Assembly: GCF_900155425.1 (NCBI RefSeq)
Contig: NZ_LT700191.1
Span: 1,449,198 to 1,513,197 of the forward strand
Source of the DNA: Parabacteroides massiliensis
GTDB taxonomy: Bacteria; Bacteroidota; Bacteroidia; Bacteroidales; Tannerellaceae
Direction: 5' to 3'
DNA length: 64,000 nt
Below, in pieces: positions 9,937 to 18,716 of this stretch. Under the pieces are notes generated by a model. The model worked only from the letters and a program-made list of their open reading frames with translations. It ran no database searches and was not told the DNA's origin. Each line of letters starts with the position of its first letter. Position 1 is the first letter of the stretch. The translations under genes and the position numbers were made by a program.

Positions 9937-10932
9937 TCATTTATCTTTTAAGGTGATGACGCCTCCACTCTGTTCAAAACGATACTTCTTGTCCACATCG
10001 ATAAAGTTAAACACATCCTGAAGCGACATATTCAGATCGATACTTCCTGTAAAATATTCATTCGTCACATTAGGGCTATCCACATGTATTTTGATATTGT
10101 ATTTCCGTTCTATATCTTTCAATATATCCAGGAAAGATGCATTTACAAAACTCAATCTACCCGTTGTCCACAATGCTGATTTGTAGGATTCGACAGTTTC
10201 GCTGTATAAGTTTCCGGTGTTGCGGTTATAAATAGCTTTTTCATCCGGTTTCAAACGAACATACTTATTGTTGGCAAAGACATCAACCCCTCCATTGATC
10301 AGGGTAACTTCTGTCGATTGATCTTCCTGATAGCAACGGAGATTAAATTCAGTGCCTGTAACTTTTACTGTTATATCTCCGGCATATACCTGAAATATTT
10401 TTTCTTTATCTTTTGCCACATCAAAATATCCTTCTCCAACTAAATATACATTTCGCTCTTTTTTCCCATAAGATAATGGATACTTTAACATGGAACCGGA
10501 GTTAAGGACCACTACGGAGCCATCAGGTAAAAGAACTTTTGTTTGTGAACCCAAAGGAACCGTTGTCTCATTATATAACAGGTCATCTGATTCATCTAAC
10601 TCATTATATGTAAAAATCGAACCAACGGATACGGTTATCATTAATAAAAGGATGGCTGCAATGTTTCGAGCATAAATGAACCATTTACTGTGGAGAGTTC
10701 TTTCGGTAGTCAAATGCAATTTTTCTTTTAGAAGAATATAACCGGCCTTTTTCTGAGATTCAAAAGTCGGGATATGGAGCAAAACATACAGCTTGACCAT
10801 TTCATGGTATTGTTTTCGGTATAAATCAGATTCTTCTATTAAAGCAAACAAAGAGGTTTTTTCTTCATCTGTTATTGAACCTGATATATATTTATCCATT
10901 AATTCTTCAAATAGTATATTTTTATCTTGCAT
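9937..10932 (-). CDS. FecR-family anti-sigma factor (locus 1)
   Basis: This 331-residue inner-membrane protein would hold the partner ECF sigma factor inactive until the STN domain of SusC signals substrate. The N-terminal about 90 residues are cytoplasmic and helical (sigma-binding). One membrane helix lies at about 85-105 (AAILLLMITVSVGSIF). The periplasmic part carries the FecR domain (about 125-225, with LPDGSVVVLNSGSMLKYP and GEGYFDVAKD) and a C-terminal DUF4974-type domain that ends in GGVITLKDK. It lies between the sigma factor gene and susC, all on one strand. Family assignment is firm; the partner specificity is inferred from position. Confidence 0.95.
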   Translation of the reverse strand: MQDKNILFEELMDKYISGSITDEEKTSLFALIEESDLYRKQYHEMVKLYVLLHIPTFESQKKAGYILLKEKLHLTTERTLHSKWFIYARNIAAILLLMITVSVGSIFTYNELDESDDLLYNETTVPLGSQTKVLLPDGSVVVLNSGSMLKYPLSYGKKERNVYLVGEGYFDVAKDKEKIFQVYAGDITVKVTGTEFNLRCYQEDQSTEVTLINGGVDVFANNKYVRLKPDEKAIYNRNTGNLYSETVESYKSALWTTGRLSFVNASFLDILKDIERKYNIKIHVDSPNVTNEYFTGSIDLNMSLQDVFNFIDVDKKYRFEQSGGVITLKDK

Positions 10933-11026
10933 ATTGCTATATTTTCTGTCTGTTTATAATTAATACACATCCCAAGTGAAAAACATTTAGATGAGATTGC
11001 TTTTTTTTATATTCAGGAATAAATAT

Positions 11027-11605
11027 TTAGTAAATAAGAAAGAGGAGAAGATGTTTAAGGGCTTGTTTCAAGCGATCAGTCGCATTTTTGAGCTGTACAC
11101 GTACTGTGCTAACAGTCAGTTCCATTTCTTCAGCAATTACGTCGATGGTTTTTCCTGCATAAAAATATTCTTCAAAAACTTTCTTGCATTTTAGAGGTAA
11201 TTGGTCCACAGCCGAGCGTATTTCATCTTCTGTCTGTCGCATTTCTACATACTGTAACGGGAGGGGAGTCGATTGAATATAAGATTCTAAATAAGCCAGC
11301 AACTGATCTTTGTGAATATCCAACAAGTTCTGTTGGTTTCTCTGTGAACGAATATAATTGAGGCATCCATTCTGTACGGAACGGACTAAATAATAATGGA
11401 TTGGATATACTAAGGTTTCTTTTTTTAACCAGACGTTTATGAAAACATCATCAACAATTTCAGAACAAAGTTGTTTGTCCAATAAGTAATATAGGGCGAT
11501 TGCATTCAGGTAACTATAATAATGACTATATAACTTAGCAAAAGCCTTTTCAGAACCATTTCTGATTTGTTTTATGATCTCTTCATTTATATGGTTTATA
11601 TTCAT
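11027..11605 (-). CDS. ECF-type RNA polymerase sigma-70 factor (locus 1)
   Basis: This 192-residue protein has sigma region 2 (about 20-85, with the AFAKLYSHYYSYL core) and region 4 (about 130-180, with LPLKCKKVFEEYFYAGKTIDVIAEEM and a helix-turn-helix). It resembles the sigma factors that control Bacteroides Sus-type loci. It would direct transcription of the downstream susC operon when released by FecR, which lies 94 bases downstream. A TATATTTG box 78 bases before the start codon is the likely housekeeping promoter. The C-terminal LLLFLIY tail is hydrophobic, a common oddity in this subfamily. Confidence 0.93.
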   Translation of the reverse strand: MNINHINEEIIKQIRNGSEKAFAKLYSHYYSYLNAIALYYLLDKQLCSEIVDDVFINVWLKKETLVYPIHYYLVRSVQNGCLNYIRSQRNQQNLLDIHKDQLLAYLESYIQSTPLPLQYVEMRQTEDEIRSAVDQLPLKCKKVFEEYFYAGKTIDVIAEEMELTVSTVRVQLKNATDRLKQALKHLLLFLIY

Positions 11606-11682
11606 GACTATCCATTCAGTAATTGTATTAATGATATTAATTTTTGAGTTCTTTTGGGTATTCTAATCTCTTTTTAACGTGG

Positions 11683-11690
11683 CAAATATA
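11683..11690 (-). promoter_or_regulatory. -7 box before the locus 1 sigma factor gene
   Basis: TATATTTG on the minus strand matches TAnnTTTG exactly, 78 bases before the sigma factor start codon. No clear -33 TTTG is seen at the usual distance. Confidence 0.45.
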
Positions 11691-11810
11691 ATATTTATCC
11701 TCTTATTTTGAATAATATCTCGATGAATAATTGGATAATCCAATGAATTACAGATAATTAAATAGGATTGTATTGTGTGAAAGGCTCAATCAAAAGTCTA
11801 TGTCTGGGTG

Positions 11811-11903
11811 ATGATGCCAGAACTATATATTGTTGGTCATGAAGATGATAGGAATAAGAATGAAATTCGACCGTATGGTGGCCGGCAGAAAGTTATTGCC
11901 TGA
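11811..11903 (+). other. Possible 30-residue small ORF in the sigma-murF gap
   Basis: The 437-base gap between the sigma factor gene and the murF stop holds one short plus-strand frame from ATG at 11811 to TGA at 11903. It encodes a hydrophilic peptide starting MMPELYIVG, and a strong terminator hairpin follows 16 bases later. There is no exact TAnnTTTG box and no recognisable family. It may be a small gene or a remnant. Nothing else was seen in the gap. Confidence 0.2.
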
Positions 11904-11918
11904 TCAATGGTAACCAGG

Positions 11919-11953
11919 AAAAATCGCCCGGAAATAAATGCCGGGCGATTTTT
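11919..11953. terminator. Strong bidirectional terminator hairpin downstream of murF
   Basis: AAAAATCGCCCGG (11919-11931) pairs perfectly over 13 bp with CCGGGCGATTTTT (11941-11953) around a 9-base loop. The A/T-rich ends give U-runs on both strands. It lies 90 bases after the murF stop codon (minus strand) and just after a short plus-strand ORF. Confidence 0.8.
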
Positions 11954-12042
11954 GAGCGGATACGTTTATATATGGCTGTATTGATGACAAGAGTTGATTT
12001 GCCAAATACAGTCAGGAGTCGGTTGTCTTGTTGTATGTTGTT

Positions 12043-13329
12043 TTATAAGACATCAACTGTCCTTTCCAGAGCCATCCCATGCGAGCCTTTTATCAGCACA
12101 TGATATCCTTTCAGGGGATTTTTGCGCAGGGCTTCGATCAGTTGTTCTGTTGTGGGATATGTGACGAAGTCTTTTCCGGCGGCTTTTTGGAAGTGTTCGC
12201 CGCATAGGAATACTTTGTCGTAGTTGCCTTCCTTGATGAGGGCAATGACTTCGGCATGGAGTTCGTCGCTCGTTGGGCCTAATTCGCGCATGTCACCTAA
12301 GATAAGGGCTTTGGGCGAGACAGGCATTGTGGCAAAATTATCCAGGGCGACTTTCATGCTGCTCGGATTTGCGTTGTAGGCATCGATGATCAATTCGTTG
12401 TTCTCAGTCTTTTTCAGCTGTGAACGATTGTTGGTCGGTTCGTAAGCGGCAATGGCACGGCTGATACGTTCTGCCGGAATCTTGAAGAAACGGCCGACGG
12501 CAACGGCTGCCAAGGCATTGTCCAGGTTGTAGCTGCCGATCAGGTGGGTTTCCACCGTGTGGATCTTGCCCTGTTGTTTCCATTCGAAAGTCAGGTAAGG
12601 ATTGCTGCTGACTACACATCCCCAGGCAAAAGCCGTTTCGTCGGAGCCGTATGTGACCTGCTCGATTCCCTTGGCGATATCTTTCAGGAACTTGTTGTCC
12701 TGATTGATGAAAATCTTGCCTTTCGTGTGGCGTATATAGTCGTATAGTTCGCCTTTTGTTTTGATCACGCCCTCGAAAGAACCGAAACCTTCCAGATGGG
12801 CGCGTCCGACGTTGGTGATAATTCCGTAGTTCGGGTGTACGATATCGACCAGCTCTTTGATATCGCCCGGATGGCTGGCTCCCATTTCGATCACGGCCAT
12901 TTCGTGGTCGTGCGTCAGGCGGAGCAAGGTGAGGGGAACGCCGATATGGTTGTTCAGATTGCCTTCGGTGTAGAGGAGGTTGTATTTGGTTGACAGGACG
13001 GAGGCCAACAGCTCTTTTGTCGTTGTCTTGCCGTTTGTCCCGGTGATACCGATAATCGGGCAGCCGATCACTTTACGGTGGCGGTGCGCCAATTGTTGTA
13101 AGGTTGTCAGTGTGTTGTCCACAAGGATCGTACGTCCTTCGATAAAATAATCCGGATTATCGATTACGGCATATACGCAACCGGAAGCCAATGCTTTTTC
13201 TGCATATTGGTTACCATCGAATTTATCCCCTTTCAATGCAAAAAAGATAGAACCGCGGGGACAATTACGGCTGTCGGTCGTTATTTTCGGATTGTGTATA
13301 AACAATTCATATAGTTCAGGTATAGTCAT
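12043..13329 (-). CDS. murF: UDP-N-acetylmuramoyl-tripeptide--D-alanyl-D-alanine ligase
   Basis: MurF is the cytoplasmic ATP-dependent ligase that adds D-Ala-D-Ala to the UDP-MurNAc-tripeptide, the last soluble step of peptidoglycan precursor synthesis. Seen in 428 residues: an N-terminal substrate domain (TTDSRNCPRGSIFFALKG, 17-34), the Mur-ligase P-loop GITGTNGKTTTKELL (94-108), the central motif HLEGFGSFEGV, and the C-terminal domain with DAYNANPSSMK (about 317-327). It is slightly short of the E. coli protein but complete. It is transcribed alone, divergent from folP. It is not in a mur cluster, which is usual for the extra murF position in Bacteroidales. Confidence 0.96.
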   Translation of the reverse strand: MTIPELYELFIHNPKITTDSRNCPRGSIFFALKGDKFDGNQYAEKALASGCVYAVIDNPDYFIEGRTILVDNTLTTLQQLAHRHRKVIGCPIIGITGTNGKTTTKELLASVLSTKYNLLYTEGNLNNHIGVPLTLLRLTHDHEMAVIEMGASHPGDIKELVDIVHPNYGIITNVGRAHLEGFGSFEGVIKTKGELYDYIRHTKGKIFINQDNKFLKDIAKGIEQVTYGSDETAFAWGCVVSSNPYLTFEWKQQGKIHTVETHLIGSYNLDNALAAVAVGRFFKIPAERISRAIAAYEPTNNRSQLKKTENNELIIDAYNANPSSMKVALDNFATMPVSPKALILGDMRELGPTSDELHAEVIALIKEGNYDKVFLCGEHFQKAAGKDFVTYPTTEQLIEALRKNPLKGYHVLIKGSHGMALERTVDVL

Positions 13330-13369
13330 TGTCTTTTTCCTTTATAATTTCTATGCGAGTTATTTCGCG

Positions 13370-13377
13370 CAAATGTA
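13370..13377 (-). promoter_or_regulatory. -7 box of murF
   Basis: TACATTTG on the minus strand, 41 bases before the murF ATG, matches TAnnTTTG. A folP box lies 22 bases away on the other strand, forming a divergent pair. Confidence 0.55.
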
Positions 13378-13398
13378 GTGATTTAATGTATTTACCTT

Positions 13399-13406
13399 TA
13401 TCTTTG
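13399..13406 (+). promoter_or_regulatory. -7 box of folP
   Basis: TATCTTTG, 20 bases before the folP ATG at 13426, matches TAnnTTTG. No good -33 element is visible. Confidence 0.55.
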
Positions 13407-13425
13407 CCGGAAAGAAAAAATAAAG

Positions 13426-14286
13426 ATGTTACATAAAACGCTCAATATTAGAGGAACACTTACCTCGCTCGATACTCCGCTGGTGATGGGTATTCTGAAT
13501 GTCACTCCCGATTCTTTTTATGCCGACAGCCGGAAACAGACAGAGGCTGCTATTGAAGAACGCATACAGGCTATTTTATCCGAGGGAGGGCAGATCATCG
13601 ACCTCGGAGGTTATTCTTCCCGTCCCGATGCCGCCGAAGTCTCACCGGAAGAGGAGATGAGACGTCTGGCTTTTGCCTTGAAGATACTGAATGCGCATTA
13701 TCCGGATGCGACTTTGTCTGTCGATACGTTCCGGGCAGACGTGGCCCGTCGTTGCGTCGAAGAATATGGGGTGGCGATAATCAACGATATTTCGGGAGGA
13801 GAGCTGGATGCCGATATGTTCGGGACGGTCGCCCGTTTGCATGTGCCTTATATCATGATGCATATGCGCGGAACTCCCCAAACGATGCAGCAACATACCG
13901 ATTATGCGGATATGATGGAGGAGATCATGCTCTATTTCGCCGGAAAAGTCCGCCAGCTCCGTTTGTTGGGTGTGAACGATATCATACTGGATCCCGGCTT
14001 CGGTTTCAGTAAGACGGTGGATCAGAATTATACGTTAATGGGACATCTGAGTGAGTTTAAGGAATTCGGTTTGCCCCTGCTTGTCGGTATCTCCCGCAAG
14101 AGCATGATTTATAAATATCTCGGTGGAACACCTGCCGACAGCCTGAACGGAACCACAGTTTTGAATACCATTGCCCTGCTGAACGGTGCAGATATTTTAC
14201 GTGTCCATGATGTCAAGGCTGCCGTAGAAGCAGTCAAACTCGTTTCGAAAACTTTCAACTTTCAACTTTCAACTTTCAACTGTTAA
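13426..14286 (+). CDS. folP: Dihydropteroate synthase
   Basis: FolP joins para-aminobenzoate to 6-hydroxymethyl-7,8-dihydropterin diphosphate in folate synthesis and is the target of sulfonamides. Seen: the first signature MGILNVTPDSF (21-31), the pterin-binding Asp in DTFRADV, DPGFGFSKT (about 189-197) and LLVGISRKSMI (about 217-227), giving a complete TIM barrel in 286 residues. The last residues (about 276-286, FNFQLSTFNC) are encoded by a TTTCAAC short-word repeat rather than conserved sequence, so the original stop codon was probably upstream. The diadenylate cyclase gene begins 4 bases after the stop codon, so the two are almost certainly cotranscribed. Confidence 0.96.
   Translation: MLHKTLNIRGTLTSLDTPLVMGILNVTPDSFYADSRKQTEAAIEERIQAILSEGGQIIDLGGYSSRPDAAEVSPEEEMRRLAFALKILNAHYPDATLSVDTFRADVARRCVEEYGVAIINDISGGELDADMFGTVARLHVPYIMMHMRGTPQTMQQHTDYADMMEEIMLYFAGKVRQLRLLGVNDIILDPGFGFSKTVDQNYTLMGHLSEFKEFGLPLLVGISRKSMIYKYLGGTPADSLNGTTVLNTIALLNGADILRVHDVKAAVEAVKLVSKTFNFQLSTFNC
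14258..14284. repeat. TTTCAAC tandem short-word repeat at the folP 3' end
   Basis: Three to four tandem copies of a 7-base TTTCAAC-type word occupy the final codons of folP. The same word family, in both orientations, fills the ispG-purE gap at 41093-41213. Confidence 0.75.
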
Positions 14287-14290
14287 TATT

Positions 14291-15076
14291 ATGTGGATGA
14301 ATTTCGGAATAAAAGACCTGATTGATGTCTTATTGGTGGCCTTCTTCTTGTACCAGACATATAAGCTGATGAAGAATTCCGGTACGCTGGCCATTTTTAG
14401 TGGAGTCGTTTCGTTTATAATTGTCTGGATCCTGGTCTCCCAAGTGTTGGAGATGCGCCTGATGGGAGCGATACTCGACAAGTTCATCAGTGTCGGCTTC
14501 CTTGTGTTGGTGATTTTGTTTCAGGATGAGATACGCCGTTTTTTAGTGGCGCTCGGTTCGCACAGAGGATGGAAGTTTCTGGGAAAGATATTTTCGAAAA
14601 AGAACCACGACAAGGAGAACGAGGGCAAGTTCATTGCCCCGGTTGTCCTGGCCTGCATGAATATGGCAAAGAAAAAGACAGGAGCGCTGATCTGTATCCA
14701 GCAAGATGTCGATTTGACCGTTTATGAGCATACCGGTGAGATGTTCAACGCCGATGTCAATGCCCGTCTGATCGAGAATATCTTTTTCAAAAACAGCCCT
14801 CTGCATGATGGAGCCATGATTATCGCGGACAATCGCATCAAGGCTGCCGGCTGCATTCTTCCGGTTGCCCAGAACGCCAATCTGCCGAAAGATATGGGAT
14901 TGCGCCATCGTTCCGGCTTGGGGATGTCGCTCGAAACAGATGCGTTGGTAATCATTGTTTCGGAAGAACGCGGGAAAATATCGGTTGCCCATAATGGTAA
15001 AATAGAAGTGAACGTTACGGCAGAGGATTTGCAACAAATTCTGTCAGGAGAGAAAGAGGTAATAAATTATTGTTAA
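14291..15076 (+). CDS. cdaA: Membrane diadenylate cyclase, CdaA/DacA type
   Basis: This enzyme makes cyclic di-AMP from two ATP. The 261 residues begin with three likely membrane helices (about 12-80). The DAC (DisA_N) catalytic domain (about 85-245) follows, with the hallmark DGA at 173-175 (NSPLHDGAMII) and RHR at 205-207 (LRHRSGLGMS). It lies directly behind folP. Cyclic di-AMP controls potassium and osmotic homeostasis and cell-wall integrity in many bacteria; its role in this organism is inferred. No CdaR or GlmM gene, the usual Firmicutes partners, is next to it. Family is certain; cdaA is the symbol for this membrane type. Confidence 0.94.
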   Translation: MWMNFGIKDLIDVLLVAFFLYQTYKLMKNSGTLAIFSGVVSFIIVWILVSQVLEMRLMGAILDKFISVGFLVLVILFQDEIRRFLVALGSHRGWKFLGKIFSKKNHDKENEGKFIAPVVLACMNMAKKKTGALICIQQDVDLTVYEHTGEMFNADVNARLIENIFFKNSPLHDGAMIIADNRIKAAGCILPVAQNANLPKDMGLRHRSGLGMSLETDALVIIVSEERGKISVAHNGKIEVNVTAEDLQQILSGEKEVINYC

Positions 15077-15119
15077 ATGTTCTGAAACTGACAGGTCCGC
15101 ATGTAAATCTTTCCTTGAT

Positions 15120-15154
15120 TTTGCAAACTCTATATTGCATTTTGCCTACTTTTG
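15120..15154 (+). promoter_or_regulatory. Candidate promoter of pta-ackA
   Basis: TTTG (15120-15123), 23 spacer bases and TACTTTTG (15147-15154) sit 52 bases before the pta ATG and match the Bacteroidetes pattern. Confidence 0.5.
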
Positions 15155-15206
15155 TACCCGATAATCGTGATATCTAACTAACAATATAATAAAAAGATCT
15201 TCCGCT

Positions 15207-16220
15207 ATGGACTTAATGCAAGAGATTATTGCACGCGCTAAAGCAAACAAACAGCGTATCGTTCTTCCTGAAGGAACAGAAGAAAGAACATTGAAAGCTG
15301 CCGACCGTTTAGTGGCCGACGAAGTTGCAGACATTATCCTGATTGGTAATCCTGCTGAAATCAACAGCCTGGCTGCCCAGTACGGGTTGAACCACATTGG
15401 ACAAACTACTATTATCGATCCTAAGAATCACGAAAAGAAAGCCGCTTACGCAGACCTGCTTTTCCAGTTGCGCCAGAAAAAGGGTATGACACCCGAAAAG
15501 GCTGCTGTTTTAGTAGAAGATCCTTTGTTTCTTGCCTGCCTGATGATTAAATCCGGTGATGCCGACGGTGAAATCGCCGGTGCACAGAACACGACCGGTA
15601 ACGTGTTGCGTCCCGCTTTGCAGATTATCAAGACTGCTCCGGGCATGAGCTGCGTCTCTGGTGCGTTCCTGATGTTCACAAAGACTCCCCAGTATGGTAA
15701 AGACGGAATTCTGGTATTTGCCGACTGTGCCGTAATGCCGAATCCGACTGCACCCGAACTGGCAAGCATCGCGATCGCTACGGCTGCAACGGCTCGTGAT
15801 ATCGTAGGCATGGAACCACGTGTCGGCATGTTGAGTTTCTCCACGAAAGGAAGTGCCTCTCACGAGATGGTCGACAAGGTTGTCGAAGCTACCCGTCTGG
15901 CAAAAGAAATGGCTCCCGATCTGAAGATTGACGGAGAATTGCAGGCTGACGCCGCTTTGGTTGAAAAAGTCGCTTCATTGAAAGCTCCGGGCAGCGATGT
16001 GGCCGGACAGGCAAATGTTTTGGTATTCCCGACTCTGGAAGTAGGAAATATCGCTTATAAGCTGGTTCAGCGTTTAGGAGGTGCAGAAGCTGTAGGTCCT
16101 ATCCTGCAGGGTATGGCTGCTCCGGTTAACGACTTGTCTCGCGGTTGTTCCGTTGACGATGTCTACAAAATGGTTGCGATTGCATGTAACCAGTCGATCG
16201 GCTTAAAAGCAAATAAGTAA
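15207..16220 (+). CDS. pta: Phosphate acetyltransferase
   Basis: Pta converts acetyl-CoA and phosphate to acetyl phosphate and CoA, the first step of acetate fermentation. The 337 residues form the short single-domain PTA_PTB type. They include [16 protein letters not shown] (about 131-146), the SFSTKGSA region, and a C-terminal block with [20 protein letters not shown]. It lacks the extra N-terminal regulatory domains of the enterobacterial enzyme. The gene is followed 18 bases later by ackA, giving a complete acetyl-CoA to acetate plus ATP pathway in one operon. Confidence 0.97.
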   Translation: MDLMQEIIARAKANKQRIVLPEGTEERTLKAADRLVADEVADIILIGNPAEINSLAAQYGLNHIGQTTIIDPKNHEKKAAYADLLFQLRQKKGMTPEKAAVLVEDPLFLACLMIKSGDADGEIAGAQNTTGNVLRPALQIIKTAPGMSCVSGAFLMFTKTPQYGKDGILVFADCAVMPNPTAPELASIAIATAATARDIVGMEPRVGMLSFSTKGSASHEMVDKVVEATRLAKEMAPDLKIDGELQADAALVEKVASLKAPGSDVAGQANVLVFPTLEVGNIAYKLVQRLGGAEAVGPILQGMAAPVNDLSRGCSVDDVYKMVAIACNQSIGLKANK

Positions 16221-16238
16221 TTCATAAATCATTAAATC

Positions 16239-17438
16239 ATGAAAGTATTGGTATTAAACTGCGGTAGCAGTTCGATTAAATATAAATTGTTCGATATGAC
16301 ATCCGGCAAAGTGATGGCACAGGGTGGTATCGAAAAGATCAGTCTGCCGGGTGCATTCCTGAAGCTGACAGACAAGGACGGTAAGAAAGTTATCCTGGAA
16401 AAAGACATCCCCGGCCACAAAGAAGGTATCGAATTCATCCTGAGCATCCTGACCGACAAGACATACGGTTGCATCAAGGATTATAACGAAATCGACGCTG
16501 TCGGCCACCGCGTGGTACACGGAGGTGAAAAGTTTGCATCCAGCGTGAAGATCGACCGGGATGTGATCAACAAGGTGATCGAATGTTCTGATCTGGCTCC
16601 GCTGCATAACCCGGCTAACCTGAAGGGTATCGATGCGATGGAAGCGTTGATTCCGGGTATTCCCCAGGTGGCTGTGTTCGACACGGCTTTCCACCAGACA
16701 ATGCCGGCTAAGGCTTATATGTACGGTTTGCCGTATGAGATGTATACGAAATACGGTGTGCGCCGCTACGGTTTCCACGGAACGAGCCACCGCTATGTTT
16801 CCCGTCGCGCTTGTGAAATCTTGGGTGTTCCTTACGAAGAACAGAAGATCATTACAGCCCACGTAGGTAACGGCGGTTCTATCGCTGCCGTAGATCATGG
16901 CAAATGTGTCGATACTTCTATGGGCCTGACTCCGGTCGAAGGCTTGCTGATGGGTACCCGTTGCGGTGACGTAGACGCCGGAGCTCTTTCCTTTATCATG
17001 GAGAAAGAAGGACTGGACGGCCACGGCTTGTCTGACTTGATCAACAAGAAGAGCGGGGTTGCCGGTTTGGTAGGCGGTTCGTCCGACATGCGTGATCTGG
17101 AAGTTGCCGTAGAGGCAGGCAATGAACGTGCGAAGATGGTTTTGGATGTTTATAACTACCGCATCAAGAAATATATCGGTGCTTACGCTGCTGCCATGGG
17201 CGGTTGCGATATTCTGGTATGGACCGGAGGTGTCGGTGAAAACCAGTGGACAACACGTCGTGTCGTTTGTGAAGACATGGAATACATGGGCATGAAGATC
17301 GACGTTAAGAAGAACGAAGGTATGCGTGGAGAAGAAATGGTCATCAGCACACCGGACAGCAAGGTAACGATCATCGTGGTTCCGACAGACGAAGAATATA
17401 TGATCGCTTCCGATACGATGGATATATTAGGTAAATAA
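16239..17438 (+). CDS. ackA: Acetate kinase
   Basis: AckA transfers phosphate from acetyl phosphate to ADP, yielding acetate and ATP. The 399 residues have the usual length. They show the N-terminal signature VLNCGSSSIKYKLFD (4-18), the HRVVHGGEKF motif (about 92-101), HNPANLKGI, FDTAFHQTMP (about 147-156) and the second signature RRYGFHGTSHRYVS (about 174-187). The adenosine-binding GGVGEN (about 330-335) is also present. It pairs with pta upstream, and a clear terminator follows 55 bases after the stop codon. Confidence 0.98.
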   Translation: MKVLVLNCGSSSIKYKLFDMTSGKVMAQGGIEKISLPGAFLKLTDKDGKKVILEKDIPGHKEGIEFILSILTDKTYGCIKDYNEIDAVGHRVVHGGEKFASSVKIDRDVINKVIECSDLAPLHNPANLKGIDAMEALIPGIPQVAVFDTAFHQTMPAKAYMYGLPYEMYTKYGVRRYGFHGTSHRYVSRRACEILGVPYEEQKIITAHVGNGGSIAAVDHGKCVDTSMGLTPVEGLLMGTRCGDVDAGALSFIMEKEGLDGHGLSDLINKKSGVAGLVGGSSDMRDLEVAVEAGNERAKMVLDVYNYRIKKYIGAYAAAMGGCDILVWTGGVGENQWTTRRVVCEDMEYMGMKIDVKKNEGMRGEEMVISTPDSKVTIIVVPTDEEYMIASDTMDILGK

Positions 17439-17492
17439 TAGTAATAATTATTCTAATCCTCACAGCTTACAAAACATTAGGATTAGTGTTTA

Positions 17493-17527
17493 GACTGCCC
17501 CGACACCGGTTGGGGCGGTCTTTTTTT
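17493..17527 (+). terminator. Terminator of pta-ackA
   Basis: GACTGCCCCGAC (17493-17504) pairs with GTTGGGGCGGTC (17509-17520) with two G-U pairs around a short loop, followed by seven T residues. The lpxH stop codon lies in the same T-run on the other strand. Confidence 0.85.
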
Positions 17528-18299
17528 ATTCTGTCTCGAACTGCTCCATATACAGTGTTTCCCCGTCCCAGACGATGTAGGAGAAATATTGCATCCAGTC
17601 GCCCGCGATCAGGAGCCGTGCGGTACGTGAAAGCATCAGGTCGAGCATGATATGGCGGTGCCCGAAGATAAAGAAGTTGATATCCGGGTGTGTCTTGAGG
17701 TAATCTTTTGCGAATTGGACCATATATTCATGGTCCTCTCCCTGGTATTCGGCTGCATCCCTTTTATGTTCTTTCAGCCCGCTTTTGCGGCTGCTGAGCG
17801 ACCATCCGAGAGCGAATCCGAACGTCCACCGGGGATGGATGCCGGCATACAGCCATTGGCAGAATTTATTGCGGAAAAGGGCGCGGAGGAAACGGAACGC
17901 CTTGCTGCGATAGTCCACCTCGTCGCCGTGCCCGAGGAAAAACCGTTTGCCTAAAAGGTCTGTGGTGAGCACGTCCCGGTGTATGACCGCACCGATCTCC
18001 TGCGGCAGGTAGTCGAACATCCAGATGTCGTGGTTGCCGATAAAGATATGGATTTCCACCCTATTGTCGGATAGTTCCGCCAGTTTGCCGAGGAAGCGGA
18101 CGAAACCTTTCGGCACGACATATTTATACTCATACCAATAGTCGAACATATCCCCCAGGAAATAAATCGCCATCGCTTCGTCCTTGATGCTGTCCAGCCA
18201 GCGTACCAGCCTCTTCTCGACGGCGAGCGGGTCTTTATGGAAACGGGCGCCCAGGTGGGCGTCCGACGCAAAATATATTTTCTTTCGAGGGGAATTCAT
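17526..18299 (-). CDS. lpxH: UDP-2,3-diacylglucosamine diphosphatase (LpxH-like calcineurin-type phosphoesterase)
   Basis: LpxH hydrolyses UDP-2,3-diacyl-GlcN to lipid X in lipid A synthesis. The 257 residues carry the calcineurin metal-binding motifs: SDAHLG (12-17), GDMFD (49-53), GNHD (88-91), GHGDEVD (123-129) and a C-terminal FGHRH (about 212-216). The length fits the family. It begins 4 bases after the stop codon of the SufT-like gene and probably shares its promoter. Assignment as LpxH rather than another phosphoesterase rests on overall pattern. Confidence 0.88.
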   Translation of the reverse strand: MNSPRKKIYFASDAHLGARFHKDPLAVEKRLVRWLDSIKDEAMAIYFLGDMFDYWYEYKYVVPKGFVRFLGKLAELSDNRVEIHIFIGNHDIWMFDYLPQEIGAVIHRDVLTTDLLGKRFFLGHGDEVDYRSKAFRFLRALFRNKFCQWLYAGIHPRWTFGFALGWSLSSRKSGLKEHKRDAAEYQGEDHEYMVQFAKDYLKTHPDINFFIFGHRHIMLDLMLSRTARLLIAGDWMQYFSYIVWDGETLYMEQFETE

Positions 18300-18303
18300 G
18301 TTT

Positions 18304-18621
18304 CTATAAAAAACCTAATTCAAGTTTGGCTTCTTCGGACATCATCTCCTTGTCCCATTCCGGCTCGAACACGAGGTTTACTTCCACGTTGTTCACGCCT
18401 TCGATTGATTCCACTTTCATGCGGACGTCTTCCAGGATGAAATCTGCGGCGGGGCAATTGGGGGCGGTGAGGGTCATATCGATACGAACATTCTTCTCAT
18501 CGTCCACCTCTATATTATAGATCAAACCCAGATCGTAGACGTTGACCGGGATTTCCGGGTCGTATACGGTTTTAAGCATGGCGACAATCGCTTCTTCTGT
18601 TTGGAGGAATTCGTTGTTCAT
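18304..18621 (-). CDS. SufT-like iron-sulfur cluster assembly protein (MIP18/DUF59 family)
   Basis: This 105-residue single-domain protein has the family signature DPEIPVNVYDLGLIY (21-35) and the conserved Cys in LTAPNCPAAD (Cys56). Family members help mature Fe-S proteins. The [4Fe-4S] enzyme IspG encoded elsewhere in this window is the kind of client such proteins serve, but that link is only inference. It heads a two-gene operon with lpxH. A TACGTTTG box lies 19 bases before the start codon. Confidence 0.88.
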   Translation of the reverse strand: MNNEFLQTEEAIVAMLKTVYDPEIPVNVYDLGLIYNIEVDDEKNVRIDMTLTAPNCPAADFILEDVRMKVESIEGVNNVEVNLVFEPEWDKEMMSEEAKLELGFL

Positions 18622-18639
18622 CTTTCTTTAATTTGAATG

Positions 18640-18647
18640 CAAACGTA
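18640..18647 (-). promoter_or_regulatory. -7 box of the SufT-like gene and lpxH
   Basis: TACGTTTG on the minus strand matches TAnnTTTG, 19 bases before the ATG at 18621. Confidence 0.5.
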
Positions 18648-18648
18648 C

Positions 18649-18691
18649 AAATTAATTGACAATTGACAATTGATAATTGACAATTAATAAC
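18649..18691. repeat. CAATTGA-family short-word repeat
   Basis: Tandem words of the type AATTGACAATTGA fill the gap between the SufT-like gene and radC. The same family occurs at 33577-33717, 56413-56500 and 57138-57286. Confidence 0.75.
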
Positions 18692-18716
18692 AGAACAACC
18701 GACAGGTTACTCTTGT

